A DNA stretch of 64,000 nucleotides from Actinomycetes bacterium (GCA_021787475.1 JAJYLW010000013.1:1-64000); one strand, 5' to 3'; shown: positions 41,632 to 50,715, counted from the first letter of the stretch. The notes: a model not told the origin generated them from the letters alone. Program-made: numbers and translations.

Positions 41632-42420
41632 ATGACTGGTGCTGACGACAGGCTTAAGGTTCTCGTAATCGGCGCACTGGGAAAGATGGGCCGCGCTGTC
41701 TGCGACGCAGTCAGCGACGAGCCCGACCTGGAGCTGGCGGCAGTTGTCGACGCTGCCGGCCGCGAGGTGGTGTGGGCGGGGCCGGCTGCCGCGGCCGCCG
41801 CCTACGTTTCCCTCGACGAATGCCTCGAGAAGGAAAAACCTGATGTGGCGGTCGACTTTACCACTCCGGGCGCGGCTTTTGAAAATGTTACCGCTTGCCT
41901 GAAAAAAGGGATCAACTGTATTGTTGGCACCACTGGCATAAAAGAACATCAACTAAAACAGATAGAGCTCGAGTGCCGGCTAAGCGGAGCAAGCTGCCTG
42001 ATTGCTCCCAATTTCGCCATCGGCGCGGTGCTGATGATGGACATCGCCCAGGTAGTGGCCCGCTACATGCCTTTTTGCGAAATTACCGAGCTTCATCACG
42101 ACCAGAAGCTTGATGCTCCATCGGGCACGGCGCTCAGAACCGCCGAGATGATCGCCGCCGCCCGACTGGACTGCCCGGAGCCGCCCGGCCCTGAAGGAAA
42201 CGTGGCCCGCGGCCTGGCCCACCACGGCATCCCCATCCACAGCGTCCGTCTGCCGGGCCTGGTGGCCCATCAGGAGATAATTTTCGGCGGCCAGGGCCAG
42301 ACTCTCACTGTCCGCCACGACTCGATCTCACGCCAGTCTTTCATGCCGGGAGTTGTGATGGCGGTGCGCCGCGTTGCCAGCCTGGACGGCCTGGCTGTCG
42401 GGCTGGAGAAGATCATGTAA
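41632..42420 (+). CDS. dapB: 4-hydroxy-tetrahydrodipicolinate reductase
   Basis: 262 residues. The N-terminal nucleotide-binding motif is VIGALGKMGRAV (G-x-x-G-x-M-G). VGTTGIKEHQL and APNFAIGAVLMM are typical of the family, and the catalytic/substrate loop ELHHDQKLDAPSGTA contains the conserved His-His and Lys. It reduces the product of DapA with NAD(P)H in lysine and diaminopimelate synthesis. The start ATG at 41632 has GAGGAGC 5 nt upstream. dapA follows after a heptamer-repeat tract; dapF and dapL are 20 kb downstream. Confidence 0.97.
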   Translation: MTGADDRLKVLVIGALGKMGRAVCDAVSDEPDLELAAVVDAAGREVVWAGPAAAAAAYVSLDECLEKEKPDVAVDFTTPGAAFENVTACLKKGINCIVGTTGIKEHQLKQIELECRLSGASCLIAPNFAIGAVLMMDIAQVVARYMPFCEITELHHDQKLDAPSGTALRTAEMIAAARLDCPEPPGPEGNVARGLAHHGIPIHSVRLPGLVAHQEIIFGGQGQTLTVRHDSISRQSFMPGVVMAVRRVASLDGLAVGLEKIM

Positions 42421-42438
42421 ATCTGGGATAATACCCCT

Positions 42439-42522
42439 AGTTCCCGGTTCCGGATTCAAAGTTAACTTGGAACCATAACTTTGAACTTAAATTTGCACTA
42501 GGAATATTGAACTTTGAACTCT
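42439..42522 (+). repeat. Heptamer-period tract (C6) overlapping the dapA start
   Basis: About twelve degenerate heptamers in register (AGTTCCC GGTTCCG GATTCAA AGTTAAC TTGGAAC ... GAATATT GAACTTT GAACTCT). The dapA start codon TTG (42514) is inside the last units. Confidence 0.5.
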
Positions 42523-43398
42523 TCTTTTGGTGACATAATTACAGCCATGGTCACTGCCTTTCATGAAGACGGGCAGGTGAACTACCAGGCCACCGCCGAT
42601 CTGGCCTTGCATCTGGTCGAGAGCGGTTCCGACGGACTGGTCGTCAGCGGCACTACCGGCGAGTCGCCCACTTTGACCGATGAGGAAAAGGTCGAGCTTT
42701 TCCACGTGGTCAAGGAAGCCGTCGGCGGCCGCGCCGCTGTCATTGCCGGCACCGGCTCAAATGATACGGCCCACAGCGTCCACCTGACCGGGCGGGCCCA
42801 TGAGGCAGGCGTCGACGGCATCCTGGCCGTGACGCCCTATTACAACAAGCCGCCACGCGCCGGCATCATCGCCCATTTCCGGGCAATCGCCGCCGCTACC
42901 GACAAACCGGTCATCCTTTACAACATTCCCGGCCGCACCGCCCTTAACGTGGGGCCAGAAACGCTGGCGGAGCTGAATGAGACAGACAACATTGTCGCCG
43001 TCAAGCAGGCCAATCCTGACCTGGAGCAGTCGCGCCTGCTCGCAAGCATCTGCGACATGGGCATCTACGCCGGCAACGACGATATGCTCTTGCCGCTGCT
43101 GGAGCTGGGAGCATGGGGAGGCATCTGTGTAGCGTCGCATCTTGCCGGGCGGCAGATGAAAAAAATGGTCGAGCTCTACCGGTCTGGAAATCTGGCAGAA
43201 GCCGGGGCAATCAATGACTCGCTGGCGCCGTTATACAAGGCGCTGTTCATCACCGCCAATCCGATTCCGGTTAAAGCAGCCCTGAATATGACCGGCCTAG
43301 ATGTAGGGGGCGTGCGCCTGCCGCTGGTTCCCGCAACTGCAGCCGAGGAATCCCAGATTCGCGATGCGCTGGCGGCAGGGGCGTTGATCGGCGGTTAG
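42514..43398 (+). CDS. dapA: 4-hydroxy-tetrahydrodipicolinate synthase
   Basis: 294 residues of the DHDPS TIM-barrel family. GTTGESPTLTDEEK carries the conserved Thr-Thr pair, YYNKPP the catalytic Tyr, VILYNIPGRTALNV the family signature, and VAVKQANPD the Schiff-base lysine. It condenses pyruvate with aspartate semialdehyde, the first committed step to diaminopimelate. The start is the TTG at 42514 (MNSSFGDIITAMVTAF); there is no Shine-Dalgarno in the repeat-rich leader, and ATG at 42547 would remove the conserved N-terminal strand. The TAG stop is formed by the first bases of a family B element (GGTTAGAGCCTGTC). Confidence 0.97.
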   Translation: MNSSFGDIITAMVTAFHEDGQVNYQATADLALHLVESGSDGLVVSGTTGESPTLTDEEKVELFHVVKEAVGGRAAVIAGTGSNDTAHSVHLTGRAHEAGVDGILAVTPYYNKPPRAGIIAHFRAIAAATDKPVILYNIPGRTALNVGPETLAELNETDNIVAVKQANPDLEQSRLLASICDMGIYAGNDDMLLPLLELGAWGGICVASHLAGRQMKKMVELYRSGNLAEAGAINDSLAPLYKALFITANPIPVKAALNMTGLDVGGVRLPLVPATAAEESQIRDALAAGALIGG

Positions 43399-43550
43399 AG
43401 CCTGTCTCAGCAGATAATTCGTTGCGAGGCCAGGCAAAATGCAAGGCTGGAGGAGATGAGACCTTGGGCGGGGCCGGCGGGCATCGCAGGAGAATAGCGC
43501 CGGACAGCGAAACATAAGCGGGGGCGAGTCTGGCGGAGGGCCGATAATTC
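43398..43550. repeat. Family B-type end with a family A-like interior (B6)
   Basis: GAGCCTGTCTCAGCAGATAATTCGTTGCGAGGC starts on the last base of the dapA stop codon's surroundings. The interior (GGCAAAATGCAAGGCTGGAGGAGATGAG ... GGGCGGGGCC) has the same layout as family A (TTGCGAGG, CAAGG, GGAGGC). The far end, near GGGCCGATAATTCTGAC, is not sharply defined. It is probably a diverged or composite copy. Confidence 0.45.
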
Positions 43551-43613
43551 TGACCACATTTCACCTGTTTCTGGCAGTTTCCCGGGTATGAACACAAATT
43601 TGAATCCATTTCG

Positions 43614-45275
43614 TTGACTGAATCCAAACTGAGAATTATTGCCCTGGGCGGCTTGGGCGAGATCGGCAAGAACATGATGGTCCTTGATCTGGACGGCCGC
43701 CTGCTTGTCATCGACGCTGGCCTCGCCTTTCCCCGTGATGAGCTGCTGGGAATCGACCTTGTCATCCCCGATTTTGCTTTCCTCCGGGAAAGGGCCGATG
43801 CCGTTGAGGCGGTGCTCCTGACCCACGGCCATGAAGACCATGTTGGCGCTGTTCCGTTTCTGCTGAAAGAGATCAACGTCCCCGTTTATGGCACCAGGCT
43901 GACTCTGGGGCTGGTGGGTAACAAACTGGAGGAGCACGGGCTGTCGGCAAGCGCCGACCTGCGCGAGATCAATCCGGAACGTCCGGAACAGATTGGGCCG
44001 TTCCGCTGCGATTTTATCAGCGTCACCCACAGCATTCCTGACGGCGTTGCGGTGGCGGTAACAACGCCGGTGGGCACTATCATCCATTCCGGCGATTTCA
44101 AGCTTGACCCGAATCCGATTGACCGGCGCCGTACCAACCTGGGCAAGTTTGGCGAGCTGGGGGCCCGGGGGGTGTTGCTGCTCATGTCCGACAGCACCAA
44201 CGCCGAGCTAGAGGGCGTCACCGGTCCGGAGCGGTCGGTGGGCAAAACCCTGGACGAGATTTTTGCGATGGCGCCGGGCCGCGTCATTGTCGCTTCGTTT
44301 GCTTCACACATCCACCGGATCCAGCAGATTGTCAATGCCGCCCGCCATCACCGCCGCAAGCTGGTTGTAGTGGGCCGGTCGATGATCAGAAACGTGCAAA
44401 TGGCGCGCGAGCTTGGCTATCTGGATGCACCCCCGGAAATGATGATCCCTTTAAGTGAGATCAATAACGTCAGGCCGCGTAAGCTGGTGATCCTCTCCAG
44501 CGGCAGCCAGGGCGAGCCCCTCTCGGCACTTACCCGGATGGCCTTCAACGACCATAAGAAAGTGAAGCTTCAGCAGGACGACACGGTCATCATCTCGGCC
44601 CGGCCGGTGCCCGGCAACGAAATCAGCGTCCACCAGGTGATCAACCGTCTTTTCCGCGCCGGGGCAAATGTCATCTATGAATCGGTTGCGCCGGTGCATG
44701 TTTCCGGGCATGCCGCCCGCGAAGAGCTGAAGATGCTGATCAACCTAACACAGCCAAAATATTTCATGCCTATCCATGGAGAATACCGTCATCTTCATTT
44801 TCACAGCCAGCTGGCCGAGGAGATGGGGATGAAAAAAGACCGGATCATCATGGCGGCCAACGGCGATATTATCGAATTGTCCGGCGGCAAGGTGGCTATG
44901 GATGGGCGCATCGAGGCCGGCATGGCGTTTGTTGATGGCCTCGACGTTGGCGATATCCACGAAGTAACGTTGCGCGACCGGAAAAAGCTTTCGCGAGACG
45001 GCACCATCCTTGTTGTCCTGCCGGTGCGGGAACAGGACGGCTCGCCTGTGGCGCCCCCGGAGATATCCGATAAAGGATTTGTCTACATGCGCAACCGCAA
45101 AGAGCTGATGAAAGAGGTTTCCAGCCTCGTGGACGAAATAATTAAGGAAGGAGCTGATCAGGGAATCAGCGACCCAGGCCTTCTTCAGGAGCATATTCAT
45201 GACCGGCTGGCGAGATTTATCTACAAGAAGACCAAGAAGCGCCCGCTGATTATTGCTGTGGTTGTCGAGGTTTAA
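43614..45275 (+). CDS. rnj: Ribonuclease J
   Basis: 553 residues with a metallo-beta-lactamase/beta-CASP core: LGGLGEIGKNMMVLDLDGRLLVIDAG at the N-terminus, the metal motif LTHGHEDHVGAVPFLL, VTHSIPDGVA, HSGDFKLD and SSGSQGEPLSAL. After the beta-CASP part come HVSGHAAREELKMLINLTQPKYFMPIHGEYRHL and the RNase J C-terminal domain. The enzyme has 5'-3' exo- and endonuclease activity in RNA maturation and decay, and acts alongside RNase Y, encoded 12 kb downstream. The start is TTG at 43614 with no visible ribosome site. ftsK begins 2 bp after its stop. Confidence 0.96.
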   Translation: MTESKLRIIALGGLGEIGKNMMVLDLDGRLLVIDAGLAFPRDELLGIDLVIPDFAFLRERADAVEAVLLTHGHEDHVGAVPFLLKEINVPVYGTRLTLGLVGNKLEEHGLSASADLREINPERPEQIGPFRCDFISVTHSIPDGVAVAVTTPVGTIIHSGDFKLDPNPIDRRRTNLGKFGELGARGVLLLMSDSTNAELEGVTGPERSVGKTLDEIFAMAPGRVIVASFASHIHRIQQIVNAARHHRRKLVVVGRSMIRNVQMARELGYLDAPPEMMIPLSEINNVRPRKLVILSSGSQGEPLSALTRMAFNDHKKVKLQQDDTVIISARPVPGNEISVHQVINRLFRAGANVIYESVAPVHVSGHAAREELKMLINLTQPKYFMPIHGEYRHLHFHSQLAEEMGMKKDRIIMAANGDIIELSGGKVAMDGRIEAGMAFVDGLDVGDIHEVTLRDRKKLSRDGTILVVLPVREQDGSPVAPPEISDKGFVYMRNRKELMKEVSSLVDEIIKEGADQGISDPGLLQEHIHDRLARFIYKKTKKRPLIIAVVVEV

Positions 45276-45277
45276 AT

Positions 45278-47692
45278 ATGAGCGCAACGACTCGCCGGCG
45301 CAAAACCGGAAGCCGAAAGGGCAGCGCCAGGAAACGCGCCGGCCGTGGCCTTGATCTTAAGCGCGTGCGTGAGATCGGTGGGCTGGCGGCCGCAGCAGCG
45401 GGCTGTTTCCTGGCCCTGGTGCTCTATCTGGGCTGGTCCGGCGGCCTTGCGGGAGGCTGGTCAGAGGAGCTGCTCCGTTACCTGTTTGGCGTCCTGATCT
45501 ATCTGAGCCCACCGGCTCTCATTGGAGGCGGCGCTCTGCTTATCTTTCCGGATGCGCCGCTGGGGCCGCACGGCCTTCGCGCCGGCCTGCTGCTGCTGTT
45601 GATTGCCCTTTTCCTGATCACAGGAGCAAATACTTTTTCCGTTCTGGGCTCGGCGCCGGCCCATACCAGCTATTTTGACACCAGCTACTTTTCCGGCCAC
45701 GGCGGCATCACCGGCGACGCCCTCTACTGGGTCACAGGTTCGTTGATCGGAGACGTGGGCAGCTCCATCGCTGCAGTGTTTCTTCTAATGGCCGCAGCGT
45801 TTTTGATTACTGGGGCCTCGGTGAGGACGGCGATCATGGCTTCCGGCGTCAGCGCCCGCCGGGCTGCGGCCGGAGCAAGCAAATCAACCCGGCAACTCAG
45901 CCGTTCCCTGTCAGAAAAGATGGGAAAAAATACCATCCAATTGGATGGTGAATCAACATCTGCTTCTGCCTCCACACGGCCCGCCGTCGGCGAAAGCCCG
46001 GCTGCCTGCGCCGGTGGTTCCGGCCTCCTGAACGGCGCCGCGGCCTTCCCTGACATTTACGGCCCCGGGGGACCGGCGCCGGCAGCCGCCCCGGCGCCGG
46101 AAGCGGTGCTGCTTAACAATTCCAGCAATCCGACCAGCCAGCTTTCCTTGCTTGAAGAAACAGGGGATGACGATGATTACCGGCACGATGAAGAATCCGG
46201 CTACGTTCTGCCTGATTCAGACCTGCTGCGAAAAAGCGGCGCCGGGCAGACGGTTTCGGCGGACAGCGCTGACAGGATCAGCCGCGTGCTGGTGGAAACG
46301 CTGGCCAGCTTTGGAATCGAGGCAATCGTGGCCGGCAGCGTCTCCGGGCCGCGCGTCACCCGTTATGAGCTGCAGCTTGCTCCCGGCATCAAGGTCTCGC
46401 GCGTCAGCAGCCTCAAGAATGATATCGCCTATGCGCTGGCGACCACGGACATCAGAATTCTCGCGCCAATCCCGGGGAAATCGGCGGTCGGAGTTGAAGT
46501 TCCCAACGTCAGCCCCAATCTGGTAACGCTGGGCGACATTTTCCGCGACTTTCCGGACAAAAGCGGCCCGCTGATGGCCTGGCTTGGCAAGGACATCTCC
46601 GGCAAGCCGGTTTACGCCGATCTGGCCCAGATGCCGCACCTGCTCGTAGCCGGCACCACCGGCTCGGGCAAAAGCGGCTGCATCAATTGCATGATTTCTT
46701 CGATTCTGCTCAGGAGCACCCCCGAAGAAGTAAAAATGATTCTGATCGATCCCAAGCGGGTTGAGCTGAGCCATTTTGAGGGAATCCCGCACCTGCTCAC
46801 GCCGGTGGTGACAGTAATGAAGGACGCCGCCAACGTGCTGGCCAACCTTGTCCAGGAGATGGATTCGCGCTACAGCCAGATGCAGTTGGCCAGGGCCCGC
46901 CACCTCGACGAGCTCAACCGGGTGCGCGCGGCGCGCAGCCAGCAGCCGGTGCCCTACATCCTGCTTGTCGTTGACGAGCTGGCCGACTTGATGATGGTGT
47001 CTCCGGCAGAAGTTGAAGACGCCATCATCAGGCTGGCGCAAAAGGCGCGCGCCGTCGGCATCCACCTGGTGCTGGCGACGCAGCGCCCGTCGGTGGACGT
47101 GATTACCGGCATGATCAAAGCCAACGTCCCCTCCCGGATTGCTTTTGCCGTCTCCTCACAGGTCGATTCACGCGTCATTCTTGACACCACCGGCGCGGAA
47201 AGCCTCCTGGGACAGGGAGACATGCTGTTCCGGCCGCTGGGAGCGTCCCAACTAAAACGCATTCAGGGCGCCTACGTCTCTGAAGAGGAAATTAAGCTGC
47301 TTACAGACCGCTGCCGCGGCCAGCGGTCGCCCGATTTCCGTCACGAGCTGCTTGAGGGCAAGATTGCGGATGGAGATGAGGGCTTCCCCGCGGATGAAGA
47401 CGACCTCCTGCCCGAGGCAATGCAGCTCGTCGTCAGCACCGGCACCGCCTCGGTGTCGTTCCTGCAGCGGCGGCTCCGCGTCGGCTACACCCGCGCCGGC
47501 CGCCTCATCGACATGCTGGAGAAACGCGGTGTGATCAGCGGCTATGAAGGCAGCAAGCCCCGCCGGGTGCTGGTAGGCGAGGAGAGCCTCGAGCATATCC
47601 TTGCCGGCAGCCGCGCCGGCGTTGGTGCCGGCGGCAGCGTGGAAGGCGGCCCCAATGATGCCGGCAGTGACGGGTTTGGCGCAGACGACTGA
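45278..47692 (+). CDS. ftsK: DNA translocase FtsK/SpoIIIE
   Basis: 804 residues. Four membrane helices lie in residues about 30-185, followed by a variable Ala/Ser/Pro-rich linker to about 300. The alpha-beta motor follows, with RVTRYELQLAPGIKVSRVSSLKNDIA, the Walker A site GTTGSGKSGCIN, Walker B-like ILLVVDELADLMM, and ATQRPSVDVITGMIKANVPSRIAF. It ends with a winged-helix gamma domain (VSFLQRRLRVGYTRAGRLIDMLEKRGVISG) that reads the chromosome polarity signals. It pumps DNA at the division septum. The start ATG at 45278 is tightly linked to rnj. Its last 38 bp overlap the DUF2723 gene. Confidence 0.97.
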   Translation: MSATTRRRKTGSRKGSARKRAGRGLDLKRVREIGGLAAAAAGCFLALVLYLGWSGGLAGGWSEELLRYLFGVLIYLSPPALIGGGALLIFPDAPLGPHGLRAGLLLLLIALFLITGANTFSVLGSAPAHTSYFDTSYFSGHGGITGDALYWVTGSLIGDVGSSIAAVFLLMAAAFLITGASVRTAIMASGVSARRAAAGASKSTRQLSRSLSEKMGKNTIQLDGESTSASASTRPAVGESPAACAGGSGLLNGAAAFPDIYGPGGPAPAAAPAPEAVLLNNSSNPTSQLSLLEETGDDDDYRHDEESGYVLPDSDLLRKSGAGQTVSADSADRISRVLVETLASFGIEAIVAGSVSGPRVTRYELQLAPGIKVSRVSSLKNDIAYALATTDIRILAPIPGKSAVGVEVPNVSPNLVTLGDIFRDFPDKSGPLMAWLGKDISGKPVYADLAQMPHLLVAGTTGSGKSGCINCMISSILLRSTPEEVKMILIDPKRVELSHFEGIPHLLTPVVTVMKDAANVLANLVQEMDSRYSQMQLARARHLDELNRVRAARSQQPVPYILLVVDELADLMMVSPAEVEDAIIRLAQKARAVGIHLVLATQRPSVDVITGMIKANVPSRIAFAVSSQVDSRVILDTTGAESLLGQGDMLFRPLGASQLKRIQGAYVSEEEIKLLTDRCRGQRSPDFRHELLEGKIADGDEGFPADEDDLLPEAMQLVVSTGTASVSFLQRRLRVGYTRAGRLIDMLEKRGVISGYEGSKPRRVLVGEESLEHILAGSRAGVGAGGSVEGGPNDAGSDGFGADD

Positions 47693-49265
47693 CGGCGACA
47701 AGGTCCCGAACACGCCGGCAGCCCGGCTTTGGTCTGCGGCACGCCGGTATCCCCATTTTATTGCATCGGCGTTTCTGGGCCTGGCGTTCCTGACGCTTTA
47801 TACTTACACCCTTGCACCCGGGCTTCTTGGTCATGACTGCGGCGACTGGCAGGCGGCGGGAGCGACGCTCGGCATCAGCCATTCTCCCGGCTCGCCGGCT
47901 TATACAATCATAACCTGGCTGGTTTCGCTGGTGCCGGTTGGCAATCTGCCGGCGCGGGTCAGTTTTGTCTCGGCGCTGGTGGGCGCGGCAGGCGTTATCG
48001 CCGTTTATGTTTTCATGCTGATGCTGCTGGGGCGCTGGCTACCGGCGCTGGTTTCCGCCCTGACGCTGGGCTTTGGCGGCCAATGGTGGGCCCAGTCTTC
48101 CGTCGCGGATCCCTATAACGCGATCCCGGCAATGATCGCCGTTTTTCTGATTCTGCTCCTGCTCTGGCAAAGGAAAGGGGACATCAGATTAGTCTGGGGC
48201 GGGGCATTTCTGGCCGCGTTTGGTTTTGCCTACCATCCGACGATACTTTATTTCATCCCGGTGCTGCTGGCGGGAGTGCTTGTCCTCGGGCCGTGGCGAA
48301 AGCTGCTGAAGCCAAAGGCGCTGCTGGTGACGCTGCTTCTCATCATCCTGGGTGTAAGCTTTTACGCCTACCTGCCCATCCGCAGCGCCACCAATCCCGC
48401 GGTTCTTTATGAGAAAATTGACTCGCTGGGCAGGCTGTACCGGTTCGTGACAGTGAGCGGGGCGCGCAGCACCGGCTCCTTTGCCGTCACTGTGCCCGGC
48501 CAGGAGCTGCTCCGCGAGCGCCTCTCCGAGGTCGTCAGGCAGGGCTATTATCCCTCGTTTGCTTTTCTGGTGCTGGCGCCGGCGATCACGTTGCTCTATC
48601 CGGTAGTGCTCAGGAAGCTGAAGCAGCTGCGCCGCTATCTGATCTGGCTGGCGGCGGGAGCTTTTTTCCACATGGCGGTTGTTTTTGCAATCAGCGGCGT
48701 CTATTTGCAGTACTATCTTCCGTTGCTGCTTTATTTTTCAATCTGGACCGGCTTTTCCTTATACCTGGTGATGACAACCGCCGGCGCCTACCTGGAAAAG
48801 GGCCGCTTCCGCCAGGTGCCCGGGATCATCACTGCGGTCATCTACATGGGCGTGCTGGCGCTCGGTCTTCCACATATATGGCCTTTCGTCAACCATCATG
48901 ATGACCATGGCATGCGTACATTTGGCAACTGGGCATTTTCACAGGCAAAGCCGGGCGCCGTCATCCTGGCGAACTGGGATTCGGAGCCGGGGCTGCTTTA
49001 CATGCAGAAGGTCGAAGGCCAACGGCCGGATTTAAAAATCTATGCGGTCCCTCCCGACACATGGCGCAACAACCTGAATGACGTGCGCAAGAAATACCCC
49101 AAGGCTCAGGTTCTGCTGGCCCGCTCGCTGCCATTTGACAACCGGGCCGAAACCCGCGCGATTGGCTCCTGGTACTTCATCAGCATCAAAGGCAGGACCT
49201 ACCAGGACCAGGACCACGACCTGCCCTGGCCGGCGGCTGTGCAACTGTTTGAGGTAACTTCTTAG
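47655..49265 (+). CDS. DUF2723 (GT117-like) polytopic membrane protein
   Basis: 536 residues from the ATG at 47655, which has GGAAGG 8 nt upstream; the longer frame from 47601 lies wholly inside ftsK. The DUF2723 signature is clear in the first loop: APGLLGHDCGDWQAAGATLGISHSPGSPAY, with an acidic motif after the first helix as in GT-C glycosyltransferases. About ten membrane helices follow, and a C-terminal soluble domain (about 420-536) contains NWDSEPGLLYMQKVEGQRPDLKIYAV. DUF2723 proteins are thought to be membrane glycosyltransferases, possibly for protein O-glycosylation; substrate unknown. It overlaps ftsK by 38 bp, suggesting coupled translation. Confidence 0.85.
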   Translation: MMPAVTGLAQTTDGDKVPNTPAARLWSAARRYPHFIASAFLGLAFLTLYTYTLAPGLLGHDCGDWQAAGATLGISHSPGSPAYTIITWLVSLVPVGNLPARVSFVSALVGAAGVIAVYVFMLMLLGRWLPALVSALTLGFGGQWWAQSSVADPYNAIPAMIAVFLILLLLWQRKGDIRLVWGGAFLAAFGFAYHPTILYFIPVLLAGVLVLGPWRKLLKPKALLVTLLLIILGVSFYAYLPIRSATNPAVLYEKIDSLGRLYRFVTVSGARSTGSFAVTVPGQELLRERLSEVVRQGYYPSFAFLVLAPAITLLYPVVLRKLKQLRRYLIWLAAGAFFHMAVVFAISGVYLQYYLPLLLYFSIWTGFSLYLVMTTAGAYLEKGRFRQVPGIITAVIYMGVLALGLPHIWPFVNHHDDHGMRTFGNWAFSQAKPGAVILANWDSEPGLLYMQKVEGQRPDLKIYAVPPDTWRNNLNDVRKKYPKAQVLLARSLPFDNRAETRAIGSWYFISIKGRTYQDQDHDLPWPAAVQLFEVTS

Positions 49266-49280
49266 AGGATTTTCCCGCCT

Positions 49281-49337
49281 GAGTCCTTGCCTGTCATTCC
49301 CTCGGCCTCGCCATGAATTACCTTCCGGGATAGACTC
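49281..49337. repeat. Family B repeat, short subtype (B8)
   Basis: 57 bp. On the minus strand it reads GAGTCTATCCCGGAAGG, TAATTCATGGCGAGGC and ends in ACAGGCAAGGACTC, aligning with the consensus left end (GAGCCTGTCCCAGCAGG, TAATTCGTTGCGAGGC). It lies 15 bp after the DUF2723 gene. Confidence 0.55.
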
Positions 49338-49395
49338 TTCTTTGAGTTTTGCGTCAAACCCCGAGCGGGTATAAACGTAGAAACCAAGGAGGGAC

Positions 49396-50556
49396 ATGAT
49401 CGGACTAAAGCTAGGAAAATGGGCCGGCAGGACGGTTCCGGCCGGAAAGGCAGCGCTGTTTATTGTTCTGGCGTTTTTTTTAGCCGTCCTGGCCGGGGGT
49501 TGCGGTTCGGGCCAGCAGGGCGCCGTTACCATCACGACGGCAGCCCCTTCCCCATCCCAGAAAACGGCTCCCCAAGGCGGACTCACCGGCGCTGTGGTAC
49601 AAGTCGTACAGAAAGTAAAGCCGGCCGTTGTCCAGATAACCAACGAGCAGCAGGCGTCGGGCCAGTTCAATCAGCCTTTTACCGTTCCTGCCGGGGTCGG
49701 CTCCGGAGTCATTATTGATTCAGCCGGCCATATCATCACCAACAACCATGTTATCGAAGGCGCGCAGAAACTGCTGGTGACTCTGCCGGACGGGCGCTCT
49801 TTTGACGGCAAGATCGTCGGCGGAGACTCGCGCACCGACGTTGCCGTTGTCCAGATAAAAGGCAACAACTTGCCGGTTGCGATGCTGGGCGACGCTACTA
49901 AGCTTCAGGTGGGGGAGTGGGTAGTCGCGATCGGCAACGCTCTGGCGCTGCCTGGCGGACCGACTGTGACGGCCGGCGTCATCAGCGCCCTGGGCCGGAC
50001 CATCCAGGAGCCCGCCGCCACCAGCAGCAGTTCCACTCAGGGTCCCTTCCTGTTTAGCGCCATCCAGACGGATGCGGCAATAAATCCGGGCAACTCCGGC
50101 GGGCCGCTAGCAAATTTAAGCGGTCAGGTCGTCGGCCTGAATACGCTGGTCGCCGGCGATTCCCAGACCGGCGGGCAGGCTGAAGGCATCGGCTTCGCCA
50201 TCTCCATCAATACCGCCGGCCAGATCGCCCAGGAGCTGATCAACACGGGCAAGGTCGTGCACCCGTACATCGGCATTACCTACGAGCCGCTTGACCCGCT
50301 GACAGCATCACAGCTGGGAATTTCTGCCAACGAGGGCGCGCTGGTGGTGGAAGTGGCCTCGGGCTCGCCCGCGGCTGCCGCCGGCGGACTGAAACCCCGT
50401 GACGTCATCACCGCGGTCAACGGCAAAATGCTTGTCAGCGACTCTGACCTGGCTGAAGTTCTGAATTCACATAAGCCCGGAGACACGCTCAGCATGAATG
50501 TGCAGCGTGACGGCAAGAAAATCACGGCAAAGATAACACTGGCCAATGCGCCCTGA
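49396..50556 (+). CDS. HtrA/DegP-like trypsin-type serine protease lipoprotein with PDZ domain
   Basis: 386 residues. The N-terminal signal sequence ends in a lipobox (VLAGGC), so the protein is probably lipid-anchored outside the membrane. A short Thr/Pro linker precedes the chymotrypsin-like domain with all three catalytic residues: His in ITNNHVIEG, Asp in SRTDVAVVQI and Ser in NPGNSGGPLAN. A single PDZ domain (about 285-380; GALVVEVASGSPAAAAGGLKPRDVITAVNG) follows. Such enzymes degrade or refold damaged exported proteins. The start ATG at 49396 has AAGGAGGG 5 nt upstream, and a TATAAA box lies about 25 nt further upstream. Preceded by repeat B8. Confidence 0.95.
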   Translation: MIGLKLGKWAGRTVPAGKAALFIVLAFFLAVLAGGCGSGQQGAVTITTAAPSPSQKTAPQGGLTGAVVQVVQKVKPAVVQITNEQQASGQFNQPFTVPAGVGSGVIIDSAGHIITNNHVIEGAQKLLVTLPDGRSFDGKIVGGDSRTDVAVVQIKGNNLPVAMLGDATKLQVGEWVVAIGNALALPGGPTVTAGVISALGRTIQEPAATSSSSTQGPFLFSAIQTDAAINPGNSGGPLANLSGQVVGLNTLVAGDSQTGGQAEGIGFAISINTAGQIAQELINTGKVVHPYIGITYEPLDPLTASQLGISANEGALVVEVASGSPAAAAGGLKPRDVITAVNGKMLVSDSDLAEVLNSHKPGDTLSMNVQRDGKKITAKITLANAP

Positions 50557-50639
50557 AAGCGGGCTGTCCAAAAAAGGGGCTTCCGGGTTGGCGGCTGGTT
50601 TCAGCAACCCGGTATGAAAGTGCTAAAATCCTAAAACCG

Positions 50640-50715
50640 GGTCTAAAACCGGACTTTGGATATTGGACACTGGATGAAACCTCCTTACTGGATGAAGCCT
50701 TCTTATTTGTTGTCC
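50640..50715 (+). repeat. Heptamer-period tract (C7) with an 18-19-bp tandem repeat
   Basis: Heptamers in register (GTCTAAA ACCGG ACTTTGG ATATTGG ACACTGG ATGAAAC) pass into a direct repeat of ACTGGATGAAACCTCCTT and ACTGGATGAAGCCTTCTT. It lies in the gap between the protease and RodZ-like genes. Confidence 0.45.
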
